Below, piece by piece: positions 22,865 to 35,105 of a stretch of 64,000 nucleotides of DNA. The translations under genes were made by a program, and so were the position numbers. Within the stretch, counting starts at the first letter, position 1. Every line of letters begins with the position of its first letter. This DNA comes from Pollenia angustigena (lineage: Eukaryota > Arthropoda > Insecta > Diptera > Polleniidae), in assembly GCA_930367215.1 (NCBI GenBank), contig OV884059.1, positions 235,971,803-236,035,802 of the forward strand, in the 5' to 3' direction. The notes below the pieces were generated by a model. It had not been told where the DNA came from and made no database searches. It was given only the letters and a program-made list of their open reading frames with translations.

Positions 22865-24334
22865 GATAGCTATTTTTTTATTTTTTATTTTTTTTTTACA
22901 TTACCTATAACCTAGCCTTTAAAGGCCATGATCGGTTACAAATTTCTACTAACAATTGTAAATAAATTACATTATGTATGAATGTATGTATGTGTATGTA
23001 TATAAAAATTTAATTATATTAAAGTTAAAATATACCCTGTAGGAAGTCAAACACATTTAAAACTAACTTCAAACTGGGTTTTTTATAACCACATCTAGTT
23101 GATTAAGTGACTTTTTTCCTTGTCGACGACTCATTATTTTAACATAGGCATGTCATAAGCAGTAGTCAATTGGCCATCTTTGAATGACTTTTTAACTGAT
23201 TACTAACTACTTATTTTTCAACCTATTTGTAATTAATTAAAAGTATTGTCAGTTTATAATTTATATTTTAAATAATTTTTGTCAAAAAAAATATACATAT
23301 GTTCATATGAACATGCATACATATGTATATCTTTATATATTTTGATATATAAATAATTGTTTATGAAATTTTTGCATTAAACTGCCCTAAATGATGATGT
23401 ATAATAGTCCTGAAGTAAATACACCACATAATTGCTAGTACATAAACAGATTTGTATCGATTTAATTTTTAATTATTTTTAAATGTTTGTATATAATTTT
23501 TTCTCTGACTTCATGGCATGCTTGTTTTACTTATTTTGCTTTTATTTGTGTTTTACGTGTGCCTTTTTGGTTGATATCTGCATGAGATTTAAACCAATTT
23601 GTAGTCATTTAAAAAAAAGTTAATTTATAGTTAGTGTTTTTTGCAACTGACTATTTTATTTACTACAGGGTAATTACAAAAAGGTAAAGACTACGGGTAA
23701 TTTTGCTCTTTTTTTTTTGTACTTTTTTTGTATATCTATGGAATTGCGACAAAACAACTAACAATACAACATATTTCCAAATATACAAATATACATATGT
23801 TTAGATGTTTAAACTAAACAAATGCATACACACATACAATGGAAATGTGAAACATATACAAGACTTTAAATGGTATCAAAAACTAGTTTGGTGTATGCAC
23901 ATTTACAATATATGTATGCTAAAAATTTATATATGCTAAAATACAAATTTATTTATTGTAAATTTATAATATAAATATTAAATTATTAACATTTTTAACA
24001 TACACAAAATACTGTTTTAATACCATTTAAATCACGTGGTACCTTTTCTGCACAACGGTCACCATTTGAACATTTTTGATTCTCATCACTGTTTGCTTTG
24101 TTTTATGTATACTATTGCTTTTTGTTTATGTATGGGAAAACATATGACACGTTTTTAAACGTTCTATAAGTGCACCAACGTGCTTACAGTACGGTGCGGT
24201 ACATTACGGGTACAGCAACGTTCGCCTAACTGAGCCTTAAGATAGCTTAATTAAAATGTAAGAATTCCAGTTATAAAAAATCCCAAAACGAACGATTCAG
24301 AAAATTATATGAAAATATCATATGTAAATAGATG

Positions 24335-24335
<1 letters not shown>
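22865..24335. other. Gene-free AT-rich spacer
   Basis: Long runs of A and T with scattered ATACATACATATGTAT-type simple sequence. No coding, RNA or clear transposon signal was seen. Confidence 0.5.
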
Positions 24336-24386
<51 letters not shown>

Positions 24387-24388
24387 TA
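24336..24388. repeat. CA/TA dinucleotide microsatellite
   Basis: A short CACACA run followed by about 20 TA units, abutting the TA target of the next element. Confidence 0.9.
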
Positions 24389-26055
24389 CCCAGCGGGAAA
24401 ACTCAGAAGACCTTCTTACTTCAGGCCTTTTTAAAGGCCTGCTTAAAATTTTTTTAGATTTAATTACTATTCTTACGTAACTGCAAACGTGCCCCGGTAG
24501 GCTAGCTATTAGTGAGCTAGTCTATCAACCCCGGGGTTGCGGGTTCGATTCCCGCCAGAGACTCTGGTTTCTTTCCTGCAGACAAGCGTCAAGCTTCGCG
24601 GGGATTAGCATAGGGAATTAAAAATAAAAAAAAAATAAAAAAAAAAAAAAAAAAGAAGGCCTCATAGAAGGCCTCCACATTAGCTTCTATGAGAAGCGAG
24701 AAAAGAAGGAGTAAAATTTTTTGTTTTATTTTTTTGCACAAGCAAAAGCAAAAGAATTCAGATAACTTTACAAAAACAAAGTAACATCCATATGTATGTT
24801 GTAAATCATTTTAGTTGAAGTTGAAAAGAGAAAGAGTAAAGTTTTTTGTTTTTGTTTTTTCGCCAAAGCGAAAGAATTCAGATCCCGTTATAAAAACAAT
24901 GTAACAAAGTAGGTACATATTAAAATATAAAATAAAAACAATAATGTAAAATATTTTAGTTGAGTTTTGTTCATTAAGGAAGATAGGTACTTGTGCTTAA
25001 AAGCTTTTTTTTTTATTATATATGTAGGTACATACTTTCATTTACAATCTATTTTACAATATTTAGCAAATTAGATTATTTCAATAAAAAAAAAGGTATC
25101 ACATGTGTTATTAAACTACAATAAGTTTAATAAAATATATAAACATACGTTTGTAAAATAGGTATACATACATATATAAAAAGTTAAATGTTCACTTTCT
25201 ATATTGGAGATCTGATATGTACATGAAACCTATTCAGTCTTCTAATTTCATTTGTAAGGAAATATTCCCTAATGTTTTAGACTGATAGCCCTTCAATATG
25301 ACTTTTAATGCATTTGTAGAAGAATGGTCTGTAAGGCCTTTTAAGAGCCATTAATTAAAAGGTCTTTTAACATACCTTTCTTAAAAACCCTTCAAGATAA
25401 CCTTTTTGCTAAGGCCTTTTGACAGGCATTCTCTGGAAAGCCTTCTAAGAGCCATTTATTTGAAGGGCTTTAAGAAGATCTGGGGAAGAAAGGAAAGCGG
25501 AAGGCCTTCTCCGCAATGACAACGCTTGTAAAAAAGATATGAGTATGGAATGGAGCGAGAAGGCCTTGTTTATCCAAAAGAAGGGGCACAGAGGCCTTCT
25601 GGAAGGCCTCCGTACTCCTTCTTTTTCCACTCCCAGCGGTAAATATTGAAAGGACCGCAAGTGGCAGGCCTTTTTGAAGGCCTCTATACTCCTTTCTAAA
25701 AGATTCGCTTCGCATGATATCCTGCCTTTAGAAGTACGCCTTCTAGAAGGCATAAACTTCTTTTTAAAAAACCTTCTGAAATATTCAGTACACATTCGAT
25801 ACTCCCTTCTTTGAGAAGGGAGAAAGGAAGGTGTTCAGTTTTATTTACTCTTTATTTTTTGTGACCTTCCTTACTCCCTTCTTTGGGAAGGGATCGAAGT
25901 TGTTTTTAAAGGAAGTGTGGAAGGCCTTGCGCCCAATGACAACCTGTGTAAAAAATAAATAAGTATGGAATGCGGCGAGAAGGGCTTCTGACTGCTTGTG
26001 ACTGCTAAATATGGCCTTCTATTAGGCCTCTTTACTCATTTTAGTTACCGCTGGG
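24389..26055. mobile_element. Foldback-like non-autonomous element with GGCC palindromes
   Basis: Short inverted ends CCCAGCGG and CCGCTGGG, with TA on both sides. The interior is crowded with short palindromic units built on AAGGCCTT and GAAGGCCTTC, between about 24405 and 24680 and again 25330-26035. The 116-codon minus-strand open frame at 25445 is a by-product of these repeats. It carries the SINE at 24491. Confidence 0.6.
24491..24654 (+). repeat. tRNA-derived SINE
   Basis: A perfect RNA polymerase III B box GGTTCGATTCC at 24542-24552 sits about 45 bp after an A-box-like GTAGGCTAGCTATTAGTG. About 65 bp of unrelated body and an A-rich tail (24619-24654) follow. The tRNA-like part does not close a complete cloverleaf and there is no anticodon context, so it is a SINE and not a tRNA gene. 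Flanking duplications were not found. Confidence 0.75.
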
Positions 26056-26277
26056 TAATAAAATAATAACAATTTCTCCAAAATATCAAGAAATAATATA
26101 TAATTTAAGTTTACACAGAAGAAAGATAAAGTGGATATTCGTTAACTTTCAAAGTATAAATAATGATTTATTTTATGTTTACAAAGAAAATACTACACAA
26201 CAACTTCACAGAAATAAATTTTTAAATATCATGAATATAATCCTTTAATGCATATTCAACACATCATTATAAAGCAC

Positions 26278-26760
26278 TTATATAGAAGATTGATTTCCTG
26301 AAAGTTCCAGAAAAAGTCTTTTTTTATATGTGTTAGCAGAAACACCAAAAGTTTTCAAAAAGTTAGGCAACTTATTATAAGATCGTGCAACTCTTACATA
26401 AAAAGAACGCTCCAATACAGCAGATAATTTCGGTATCTTTAACTGTCTATTCCTCGTTGATCTACAAGAATCAAATAACTGATTTAAATACCCAGGAGTT
26501 TGCAACCTATAATACTTATAAAAGTGAACAAGATTTCTAAAATTTATGAACTCTACAAATGGAAAACCTTAAAATTTTAAAACAAATGGTGAGACATGCT
26601 GTCTTATTCTCAATGAGTAAAGATATCGCATAACTCGATTAAAAACCAATCTTATTTTTTTTAGAATATAGCCAACTGTTCCAGAATACACCTCCAATCC
26701 ATATAAAAAACTGGCATTATAAGCCCATGTACAATTTGTTTCTTAACATAAGTTGGCTAC
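26278..26760 (-). pseudogene. LINE reverse transcriptase C-terminus, decayed
   Basis: Reading the minus strand: YGLEVYSGTVGYILKKIR, then HVSPFV, a stop in the middle, GFPFVEFINFRNLVHFYKYY, then RSTRNRQLKIP and RSFYVRVARSYNKLPNFL. This is the usual thumb and tail of jockey/CR1-type non-LTR reverse transcriptases (RS-x-R-x-x-x-L-x-I-P and a V-R-x-x-R-x-x-N-x-L-P block). Several stops and one frame change show it is dead. Confidence 0.75.
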
Positions 26761-27385
26761 ATTAAATCTGCATTGTACAATTTACGTTACGCCGAGTTGC
26801 AGAGGAAATTCAATAATATTGATATATTGGTCTCAAACTCGAAAAAACGTGTTGCAAACAAAAATACAAGATTTAAAAAAATAAAACAAATTTCAACTAT
26901 TTTTTATCTGGAATCAAATGTGGGATCTGAATTAGAAAATTAATATTCTCTAAATGAATTGGCATCCTTCAAGTATGCCTCAAATTCGGTTGACGTTGAG
27001 AGATAATTTTTCATGTTGATAATATAAAAACGTATTTATTTGATTATGTAAACAAAAATTTAAATTAATGTACCTATTAAAATTAAGTTTATAAAAATAT
27101 TATACTTACCTTTGCATAAAAATAAAATCAACAATAGAATTTTAGTGCATATTTTATGCTCATATTTTCGATTTTTTAGTGCATGAAAATGTCATCCCTA
27201 TATACATATGTATATATCTGTGGCTTGGCACTAAAAGGGCCGTGACAGCTGTCACGAGGACGGTTAACATGGGTCCTTATAGTCTTAGTCTTAGCCAGTG
27301 ACACGAGTCAGCCACTATTCACCAGAGGTCACTGTATCCTCGAACCACTCCGACTCCCTGCAGAACAGAGAGATCTATTTCAGTC
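26761..27385. other. Gene-free spacer between LINE remnants
   Basis: 26761-27200 is AT-rich without recognised content. 27210-27385 is GC-richer and probably the 3' untranslated part of the minus-strand LINE at 27386-28000. Confidence 0.4.
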
Positions 27386-28000
27386 CTATACTAGACATAT
27401 CGTCAAGCTTGGCAGTTCCGATCTCCCAAAATGTCTAAACCTAATGTCCCCGAGGCCGGGACTCCGGCAGAGAAAGTAAAATACCGTCCCTTCCTCCTCC
27501 TCATCATGACATCTTTTACAGTAGTCATTATAATTAACACCCATTCTCCCCTCATGAGTGCCTATCACCCAGTGACACTCGTAATGATGGCGACTTCTCG
27601 CCGCGTCGTATCCAGGCCATAGAGTACTTTCAATCAAGCAGGTATGCTCCCCCTGCCATCTCTCCTGAGCCCTTCTATACGACTAACGTCCGATGAGGGT
27701 CTTGCCATTGAAATGCCGATCAGGCCGTCGACAAACATGTCGTCCAAAAGACAGCCCTGTTTGGCCAGACTGTGCAGTTTGGTTGCCAGCGTTACCCTTG
27801 AATGTACGCGATCTAATTTAGTGGCGTCCGGCATTCCACTGTTAATATAGATGTCGTGAAGACACCAGCCAGAGCTGAAATGGCAGCCTTGCTGTCCGAT
27901 ATACGAAAGTACCTCAGCTAGTTAGCTGCCCGCCTGATGGCAGAGATATCCGCCAGCCGTACACTGCTGCTATCCGGCATCTTTAAAGACACCCTCATGC
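27386..28000 (-). pseudogene. LINE RNase H and Cys-rich tail, decayed
   Basis: SDSKAAISAL near the upstream end is the RNase H motif of R1/LOA/I-type LINEs. After frame changes, the end reads YCKRCHDEEEEGTVFYFLC, the Cys/His tail that follows RNase H in these elements. Frameshifts between parts show it is a relic. It probably belongs to a different LINE family from the one at 26.3 kb. Confidence 0.7.
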
Positions 28001-28388
28001 CCAATTCTTCGATGAGAATTCCGCACCGTTTATTACTTCTTGAAATAATCGTATCTCAAAATATAAATTTGCCTCCAGAAACCTTGGGGGTTATTATGTA
28101 ATTCGATTCGAATCGAAAATACTTTCGAAAGAAATTTCCGTATCGAAAATGAAATGGTATTTTCTAATCCGTTCGAAAGCACCACAGATTTGTATTTGTT
28201 AAAAAAAAGGGAAAAACAAAGTGCTGCTAAATTTATACACAATAAATTTGACAGTACCTGTCAATATTGACAGAACTTTTTTTGAAAATCAAACGTTAAA
28301 AAAAACGTTAAATTTTCCGCAAAACGTAAATATAAATGAAAACTTCCAAACAAAATAATTATTAATAAAAAAATAACGGTTTAAGAAT

Positions 28389-28928
28389 ATGGATTCTGTT
28401 GCATTGTGGTTGGAAGATAGCGATAAAGAATTGCAGAGAGAGTAAGAAAGATATTTTTAATTATGAAATTTAATCATAAAAATACTACTTTTAGTTTCGT
28501 GAAAAACTTTCGGCTTAATAAAAATTAATTTATGTATATCTACAATTGAATAAAAGGCGATTTAGAGCCACCTGAAAGATCGACAGTCATTGCACCTTTG
28601 AAAAAATTAGCTGCCACATTATAATGTTTGACACTAGTTGGATACCAACATCAGATTGGCCAAGATCGCCTTGTGGGACTTTCACACCCATCAATTTCTA
28701 TATGCTTATCTGAGGTATGCGAAATAATCGAACCAAATCTTTGCCCGAAGCATATTATCTTTGAAATGACTGAAGAAAAAAAAGGAGGCGAAAAGATTTT
28801 TTTTTAATTAATGTGGAATACTTGGAGTAGTAGACGGCACTCACATTCAAGTAATAAGGCCAAGTAACGATGAGCATTATTACTTCAACCGAAAACAGAC
28901 ATTTAACTTTAACGTGTTGTTTATAGTC
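28389..28928 (+). pseudogene. Harbinger transposase (DDE_Tnp_4 type) remnant
   Basis: First exon MDSVALWLEDSDKELQRE runs into GTAAGA. Later pieces read RLVGLSHPSISICLSEVC (helix-turn-helix-like region) and VVDGTHIQVIRP with YYFNRK, the block around the first catalytic Asp of the HARBI1-like DDE domain. Stops and frame changes separate the pieces and the rest of the catalytic domain is missing. Inactive. Confidence 0.75.
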
Positions 28929-28937
28929 TTTCCATAC

Positions 28938-29171
28938 CTAGTAACAAAGCACATTTGTAAAAATAGTTAACACAAAATCGATTAAATGAAAACTCACTTT
29001 TTTCCAATTCACTATACGGTGGACCAACCGCATCTTAATCCTTTGACGGTCTTGCCACAAATCCTTCGACTTGCTTTTAGCATTTACAACATTTAGGTGG
29101 CCCTTTGCTAAATCTGCATGTGCAACCATAAAATCAACCATCACCTCATACTGTCTTGGTTTCGTAAACAT
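28938..29171 (-). pseudogene. Harbinger Myb/SANT-like DNA-binding protein remnant
   Basis: The open frame includes QYEVMVDFMVAHADLAKGHL, then SKDLWQ and later RIVNWKKV, the three-helix pattern of the Myb/SANT-like (Zeste-type) proteins that accompany Harbinger transposases. Only the DNA-binding region remains (77 codons). In active elements this partner helps the transposase bind the ends and enter the nucleus. Confidence 0.65.
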
Positions 29172-29602
29172 TGCTTAGTTTGAGCTTTCCCTAAAGCATT
29201 TAAAAAATTTTCAGACTAAAAACAAAAAGAGTTGTGACAACAAAGACATGGTCACTCACAGTTCTAAATATACCGGATATCTTATGTTTTTAATTGTATT
29301 TTACAGTTTTTGTTAAAAGTTTTATTTACTTACTTACATTTTTAAATTTTTTATCGTTTTCGCAAGCACAGCCACTTTCGAATAATTTATTTATTTAAAT
29401 GAACTGACATTTGCTTTCGTATTACATAGTTGCAATTGTAAAAGGGTAATTTTTAATTTACGAAAAGGGGTAAAAAAATCCCGCAAAAATAAAATATTTC
29501 CGAACGTTCGAAAATAAATTTTTGAAAAACGTACTACATAATACAATTTGTACGAATTCGTAAATCTTTTCTTTCGAATCGTATTACATAATAACCCCCC
29601 TT

Positions 29603-30984
29603 GTATATGTATGTACATATATGAAAAAAAAAATATTTCAAATTCGGAAACTTATTATCCAAAATTTCGAGCAAAATAAGTGCATCGTACGTGACATAAA
29701 ACGGAAGTGATTTTGGGCTGAATGTAAAAAAATACGAAAATCTGAGAATTGTGGGAGGTTTTTCTTCTTTTTTTTAATTTATTACATTAAACTACATATT
29801 TTTCCTTTATAATCCATAATTGGAAAAAAAGTTTTTTGGATGGTTTTATAATGAACAAAATGTAATATCTTTCGTGATATAACGTTCGTGACAGATTTTT
29901 CTCTTATAGTATTAAGAAGGTATGAAATATATTTTTTGTAAATATATACATATATGGATATTAAAACTTTAAGCAAACAAGTAAGAAGTTATAGTCGGTC
30001 ATGCCCAGCCATATGATACCCTACACCATTATTACATTTAAAATTTTTTTGATTGCACCCTATTTGGGACCCAATGTCGCCAGAACAGAATTATGCTGAG
30101 GTTAAGAGTTATATTAAAGTTATTTGTGCCGAATATTATTTAGTCATCTCCATCTATATAAGATTTATTTGCCTCTAACCGTTTTAAGGAAGAGGTTTTT
30201 ATGAGACATATGGTTAATTTTTGACCTACCAGCACTATATTTTGTAATGGCATGGTACTTATCATAATAAAAGTTTTTTTTTAATTTTTATGTTAATACC
30301 AACATTAATTAGGAAGTTATGTCATAACCCACCTGACCAAGACGTTCGTTAATGATATTGCCATCGAATATATCTCAAACATTTACGGTGTAAATCTTTC
30401 GAAATCGACAATCAAAAACGAATTGAAAATTGTTTACATGTCGTTCAGTTTGGTCCCAAAAAGCTATCAATTTTGAAGTTTCGTTAAAAAATTAGAAACA
30501 AAGATTTAGAAATATCAATTGCGGTTTGAAAATTCCTTTCCTAATGTTTCGATGGTGGAATTGAAAACTTTTTGCCAAAACATCTTATACAATGTTGTAA
30601 AATGTTTACGAAAAATAACTTTGACGATATCGAGAAACCTTATCTGGAGATATTGTTATCAGTCAAATATCGATATCGCTAAGTGTTCGTCATTACCAGG
30701 GAAACCATAAATATGCAATTGCCTGTATTTATAATTTTTATGCATATTTTAGTAAAAAGAGCATTTTTTAGTTTTATAGCGCATATTTCAGCTTTTTTAA
30801 ACATGTTTTTATACATATTAAATATTTTTAAATGCCCTCAAATGCTTAAGTAGAGAATACAACTTTTTTTTATTCTTGTTAACAGACGAATATTCTGTTT
30901 TAAATGTCTATGTATCTGTATACCCAACATATGCCTTAATTTCACCATATACATTTAATTTTCAATCTAGAACTGTAAGCCAAA
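29603..30984. other. Gene-free spacer with a DINE-type fragment
   Basis: The only notable content is a fragment at 29979-30030 with GTCGGTCATGCCCAGCCATATG, matching in part the start of the repeats at 33443 and 34170. The rest is AT-rich with no recognised element. Confidence 0.5.
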
Positions 30985-31345
30985 GCACGTTATTAGGGCC
31001 ATAACCAAATTTTTGGCATAGTACCACGAAGTGGCCAAGAATGTTTTAGTAATGAAAACATCTGTCTCCCGTCGTTTTGCGAAAAAAAAACCTAACGCAG
31101 GGAAGCAAATTTCTAGAGCCTTCCAAGAAATTTTGAACCGCGATGAATTGTAAACCTAAACTGTAAATCTAAAGCACTGGATAAATTCCAAAATAGCATT
31201 TAACTGATACGTTAGGAATACATTCAAATATCAGGTGTATATTTTTTAAATTTCTGTGAGATCAAAATGGTTGTTTTCAAATTTCAACCCGATCTTTGCG
31301 TGAACTTTTTCAGCAATCCGAACAAGTTATCATATTTTTTATTAA
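30985..31345 (+). repeat. Unknown dispersed repeat, copy 1
   Basis: About 360 bp closely matching 59887-60250, including CATAGTACCACG, CCTTCCAAGAAATTTT and ATCAGGTGTATATTTTTT. Neither strand gives a clean protein. Possibly part of a larger decayed transposon. Confidence 0.65.
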
Positions 31346-32365
31346 TAACTTTTAACGTTCCATAAATATTATGTTAAACTAACAAGTTTTATACATAAGC
31401 AAAAATTGAGAAAAACCAATTATATACGTGTGTGCCAATGTGTGCAAAATGTGGAAATCTAACCCATCTTTTAGTATAACGATCGTCTCAAAATATCTTT
31501 TTAAAGTGATCTAACTTTTTTACTTGTTTTTATACCCTTCACCGAAGGTAGAAAGGGTATATATAACTTTGTCATTCCGTTTGTAATTTCTACAATATTG
31601 ATCCTGGGTCCTTATGAAAAGCGAAGTTCAAAACAGGTTGTCCGTCTGTCTGTTGAAATGGGTTTTCCGAAGCCCCCAGATATGATGGGGACTTGGTTGG
31701 GGTATCTTTATGTCAGGTATTCTTATTATAATTTTGCTATTGAAATTCAGATCGGTCCACAAATGGCTGAGATATGAGCAAAAAACCACGACTACCTCTA
31801 ATTTTTTCCAAAAATCCCTTGTGGTTGTTGTATTTTTATTACTTTTTGCTGTATATCTGGGGAACGGCAAAAGCCCAAGTTTCCAAATTAGGTACACACA
31901 TTTAGGTTGCCAATACACACCATCCTACAAAATGTGTGCGGGATTGGAGAAGTGGGCGTGGTACCTCCCGTACAAAAAAAAATTAAAAATTGTATAAAAA
32001 CCTAAATTTTAGGGCTGCCATATGTCCTATGGATATGACTTTTATACCAAAATATCGGAAATTTTTAGAAGAAAAATCGGTTCAGATACAAAAAAGTTAT
32101 GACCAAAATTAAATTTTTTTTTTTTTAATACCCACTTTCGGGAAATATAGATCTCCCCGAGTCCAAGCTTTATAACTCAAGTAAATGGTAAATTTCTTCT
32201 TCAACACGTCGGTATATAAATCTGTCAAATCGGTTAAAGTTAGTTATAACCGAAATGAGTTATAACCGAAATACTGAATCCCCAAAAATTACTCTTTTTA
32301 TAATTAACTTTGTTAAAATATATGTATACAAGTATATATAAATGTTTATATATAAATATAACTTA

Positions 32366-32544
32366 GGCCCCTATAACGGTTTACAACTCAACTCGGTTTA
32401 GTTGTAATTTCTTAATTTTTGTATTATGGTTTACAACTTTGCCAAATTGCGGTGAACAAAAACATAACAAAAATTACAACTAATCACAACCAGTTGTATT
32501 TATTACAACTCAACTGAGTTGAGTTGTAAACCGTAATAGGGGCC
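32366..32544. mobile_element. Family-M MITE (179 bp) with TTA duplication
   Basis: Inverted ends GGCCCCTATAACGGTTTACA (left) and the reverse complement of GGCCCCTATTACGGTTTACA. TTA lies on both sides. An interrupted copy is at 41662-42389. Confidence 0.82.
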
Positions 32545-32725
32545 TTAAGTAAATGGTAAAATTCTTCCTTAACACGTCGGTATTTATGAGCAAAATACTC
32601 CAAAAATGGGCTAAAAAACATCAAAATTTTTATAAAAACCTAAATTTTAGGGCTGCCATACGTCCTATGGATATGACTTATATACCAAAATATCGGAAAT
32701 TTTTATGAGTTATAACCGAAATACT

Positions 32726-32940
32726 GGGGTCTTATCATCGTATACAATATCGAGCAAAATTGATCGAAATTATTTATTTTGGTATCTTGAAACTCGATAT
32801 CGAATGAAATGTATTGAATTTGAAATAATAGCATTCGACATCGAGTAACTCGACATTACATTTATCGAGTTTTCATTCGATACGCCCGCGTCTATCGTAT
32901 GCAAAAAAATTCAATAGTATCGAATGCGGTGATTAGACCC
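32726..32940. mobile_element. Family-D MITE, copy 2
   Basis: Reverse-orientation relative of 7969-8201; it ends in TGCGGTGATTAGACCC and shares the ATCGAT-rich interior. It interrupts the DINE-like repeat next to CTTCACCGAAGG. Confidence 0.75.
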
Positions 32941-33442
32941 TTCACCGAAGGTAAAAAAGGTATATATAACTTTGTCATTCCGTTTGTAATTTCTGCAATT
33001 CTGGGCCCTTATGAAAAGCGAAGTTCAAAACCGGTTGTCTCTTATTTTAAAAAATATTTACCAGTTTTATTTAGTTTTTGTCTAGTTGCTCTGTATTCTG
33101 CTCGCACAATGGTGAAGGGTATATAAGATTCGGCACAGCCGAATATAGCACTCTCACTTGCTTTAAATGCAAATATTATTAAATTGTTGAATATCTGGTT
33201 TTTAAATAAGGCTTTTTTTTTTTTTTTTTTGAGACATATTTTTAACAATTTTATGGGCATATTTTTAATTTTTTACTGCATATTTAATGCGCATAAAACA
33301 CTTTTTTAGAGCATATTTCTGGTTCATTACTATCGTTAGTAGTACTTCGAATCGAATGATTACACTACGTGACAGTTTTTTGACCAAATGAATTTGACAC
33401 CTAATCTTTATGTAAATTTTGTCCACTATGTTTCAACAAAAA

Positions 33443-34133
33443 CAAGTAAGAAAGTATAGTCGGTCAAGCCCGACCATATGATACCCTACACCACAGTATT
33501 TAAAAACACATCATGCTTATGTGTCCATATAAATATAGATTTATCTATGCTTAAAAATCGGTTTGAAAGTTTGGGAGAGGCAGAAATTGACCCCTACCTC
33601 CCCTTGTGGGCCGATTTTTGAAAAACTGTATAGCTAATGTGTCCATATAGATATGGATCAATCTATGTTTTAAATTTCATTAAAATCGGTTTGAGAGGCA
33701 GAAATTGCCCCTATCTCCCCTCGTGGTCCTATTTTTTAAAAAATGAATACATTTTGTGTCCATATAGATATGGTTCTATCTATGTTTTAAATTTCATTGA
33801 AAGCGGTTTGATAGTTTCTGAGAGGAAGAAATTTCCCCCTATCTTCCCTCGTGGTCCTACGATTCGGCCCATTTTCAATAGGCTTGGTCCTTGTGTCATT
33901 GTGTCAATAAGAACCTATGACCCAAATTATCTCCAAAATTGCGACCTGTACTTTGCGCACAAGGTTACATGGACAGCCAGCCAGCCGGACGGACATCGTT
34001 AGTTCGACTCAGAAAGTGATTCTAAGACGATCGGTATACTTTAAGGTGGGTCTAGGACCAATATTTTAAGGCGTTACACACATCAGCACAAATGCATAAT
34101 ACCCTCTCCACTATTGTGGTGTGGGTATAAAAA
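33443..34133 (+). mobile_element. DINE/Helitron-like repeat family N, copy 1
   Basis: Starts CAAGTAAGAAAGTATAGTCG, then CAAGCCCGACCATATGATAC, and ends CTATTGTGGTGTGGGTATAA. It contains several imperfect internal repeats of AAATCGGTTTGA and GAGAGGCAGAAATTGCCCC. No target duplication was found. The small open frames inside are chance. Confidence 0.7.
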
Positions 34134-34169
34134 CTCCGTTACTTTGCTTTACAATTTTCGATAAAAAAA

Positions 34170-34862
34170 CAAGTAAGAAAGTATAGTCGGTCAAGCCCGA
34201 CCATATGATGCCCTACACCACAGAATTTAATAACAAATCATGCTTATATGTCCATATTAACATGGATTTATCTGTGTTTATAAACTTCATTCAAATCGGT
34301 TTGAAAGTTTGTGAGAGGCAGAAATTGCCCCCTACCTCCCCTTGTGGTCCTATTTTTGAAAAACTGTATAGCTTATGTGTCCATATAGATATGGAAATAT
34401 CCATGTTTTAAATTTCATTAAAATCGGTTTGAGAGGCAGAAATTGCCCCTATCTCCCCTAGTGGTCCTATTTTCTTAAAAATGCAAAGCTTATGTGTCCG
34501 TACAAATATGGATCTATCTATGTTTTAAGGTTTATTAAAATCGGTTTGATGGTTTCTGAGAGGAAGAAATTTCCCCTCTCCTCTCTCGTGGTCCTACGAT
34601 TCGGCCCATTTTCAATAGGCTTGGTCCTTGTGCCAATAAGAACCTATGACCCACATTTTATCAAATTATCTTCAAAATTGCGACCTGTACTTTGCGCACA
34701 AGGTTACATGGACAGAAAGCCAGCCAGCCGGACGGACACTCAGAAAGTGATTCTAAGTCGATCGGTATACTTTAAGGTGGGTCTAGGACCAATATTTTAA
34801 GGCGTTACACACATCAGCACAAATGCATAATACCCTCTCCACTATTGTGGTGTGGGTATAAA
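34170..34862 (+). mobile_element. DINE/Helitron-like repeat family N, copy 2
   Basis: Same family and strand as the preceding copy, only about 40 bp away, with the same start and end motifs. Confidence 0.7.
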
Positions 34863-34918
34863 AAGATTAAAAAATCAGGGACCGTTACAGTTATTCCTTT
34901 TTTCATAAAAGTCAGATG

Positions 34919-35105
34919 AAAACAGTTATTTTTTGATTTTTATTTTTTTGAACAAAAATAAGTTATTTTTTGATTTTTATTTTTTTGAACAAAAATAACT
35001 GTTATTTTTTGATTTTTATTTTTTCGATCAAAAATAACAGTTATTTTTTGATTTTTTTTTTTTAACAAAAATAACAGTTATTTTTTTATTTTTATTTTTT
35101 CGAGC
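34919..35105. repeat. Tandem minisatellite, about 38-bp unit, five copies
   Basis: Repeats of CAAAAATAACAGTTATTTTT followed by T-rich sequence, with CAAAAATAA starting near 34953, 34990, 35029, 35065 and 35105. It abuts the 781-bp duplication. Confidence 0.8.

Larger units (their letters stand above)
28086..29599. mobile_element. PIF/Harbinger transposon (1.5 kb), decayed, with two genes
   Basis: The ends are GGGGGTTATTATGTAAT and ATTACATAATAACCCCC with 3-bp CTT on both sides (28083-28085 and 29600-29602). It encodes a transposase remnant on plus and a Myb/SANT-like remnant on minus in convergent order, the two-gene layout of Harbinger elements. Subterminal ATTCGAA-rich repeats are shared with 21783-22072. 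Confidence 0.8.
31532..33164. mobile_element. DINE-1-like (Helitron-related) repeat, composite
   Basis: It starts with TTTTATACCCTTCACCGAAGG and GTCATTCCGTTTGTAATTTC, and has GTGGGCGTGGTA inside. It ends with GGCACAGCCGAATATAG followed by ACTCTCACTTG. This resembles Drosophila INE-1/DINE-1 in layout. A segment beginning AACCTAAATTTTAGGGCTGCC appears twice (32010 and 32637) and the CTTCACCGAAGG start recurs at 32939, so at least two copies are merged. It carries the MITEs at 32366 and 32726. Confidence 0.6.

Noticed and set aside
24491..24565. A functional tRNA gene
   Set aside because: The B box is perfect, but a complete cloverleaf cannot be drawn and an A-rich tail follows a non-tRNA body, as in a SINE.
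25445..25795. A 116-codon minus-strand gene
   Set aside because: It is produced by the GGCC palindromic units of the foldback-like element; composition follows the repeats.
33637..34800. Short open frames in the 33.6-34.8 kb repeats
   Set aside because: Both frames lie in homologous positions of family-N repeats and reflect repeat sequence; no start or domain evidence.
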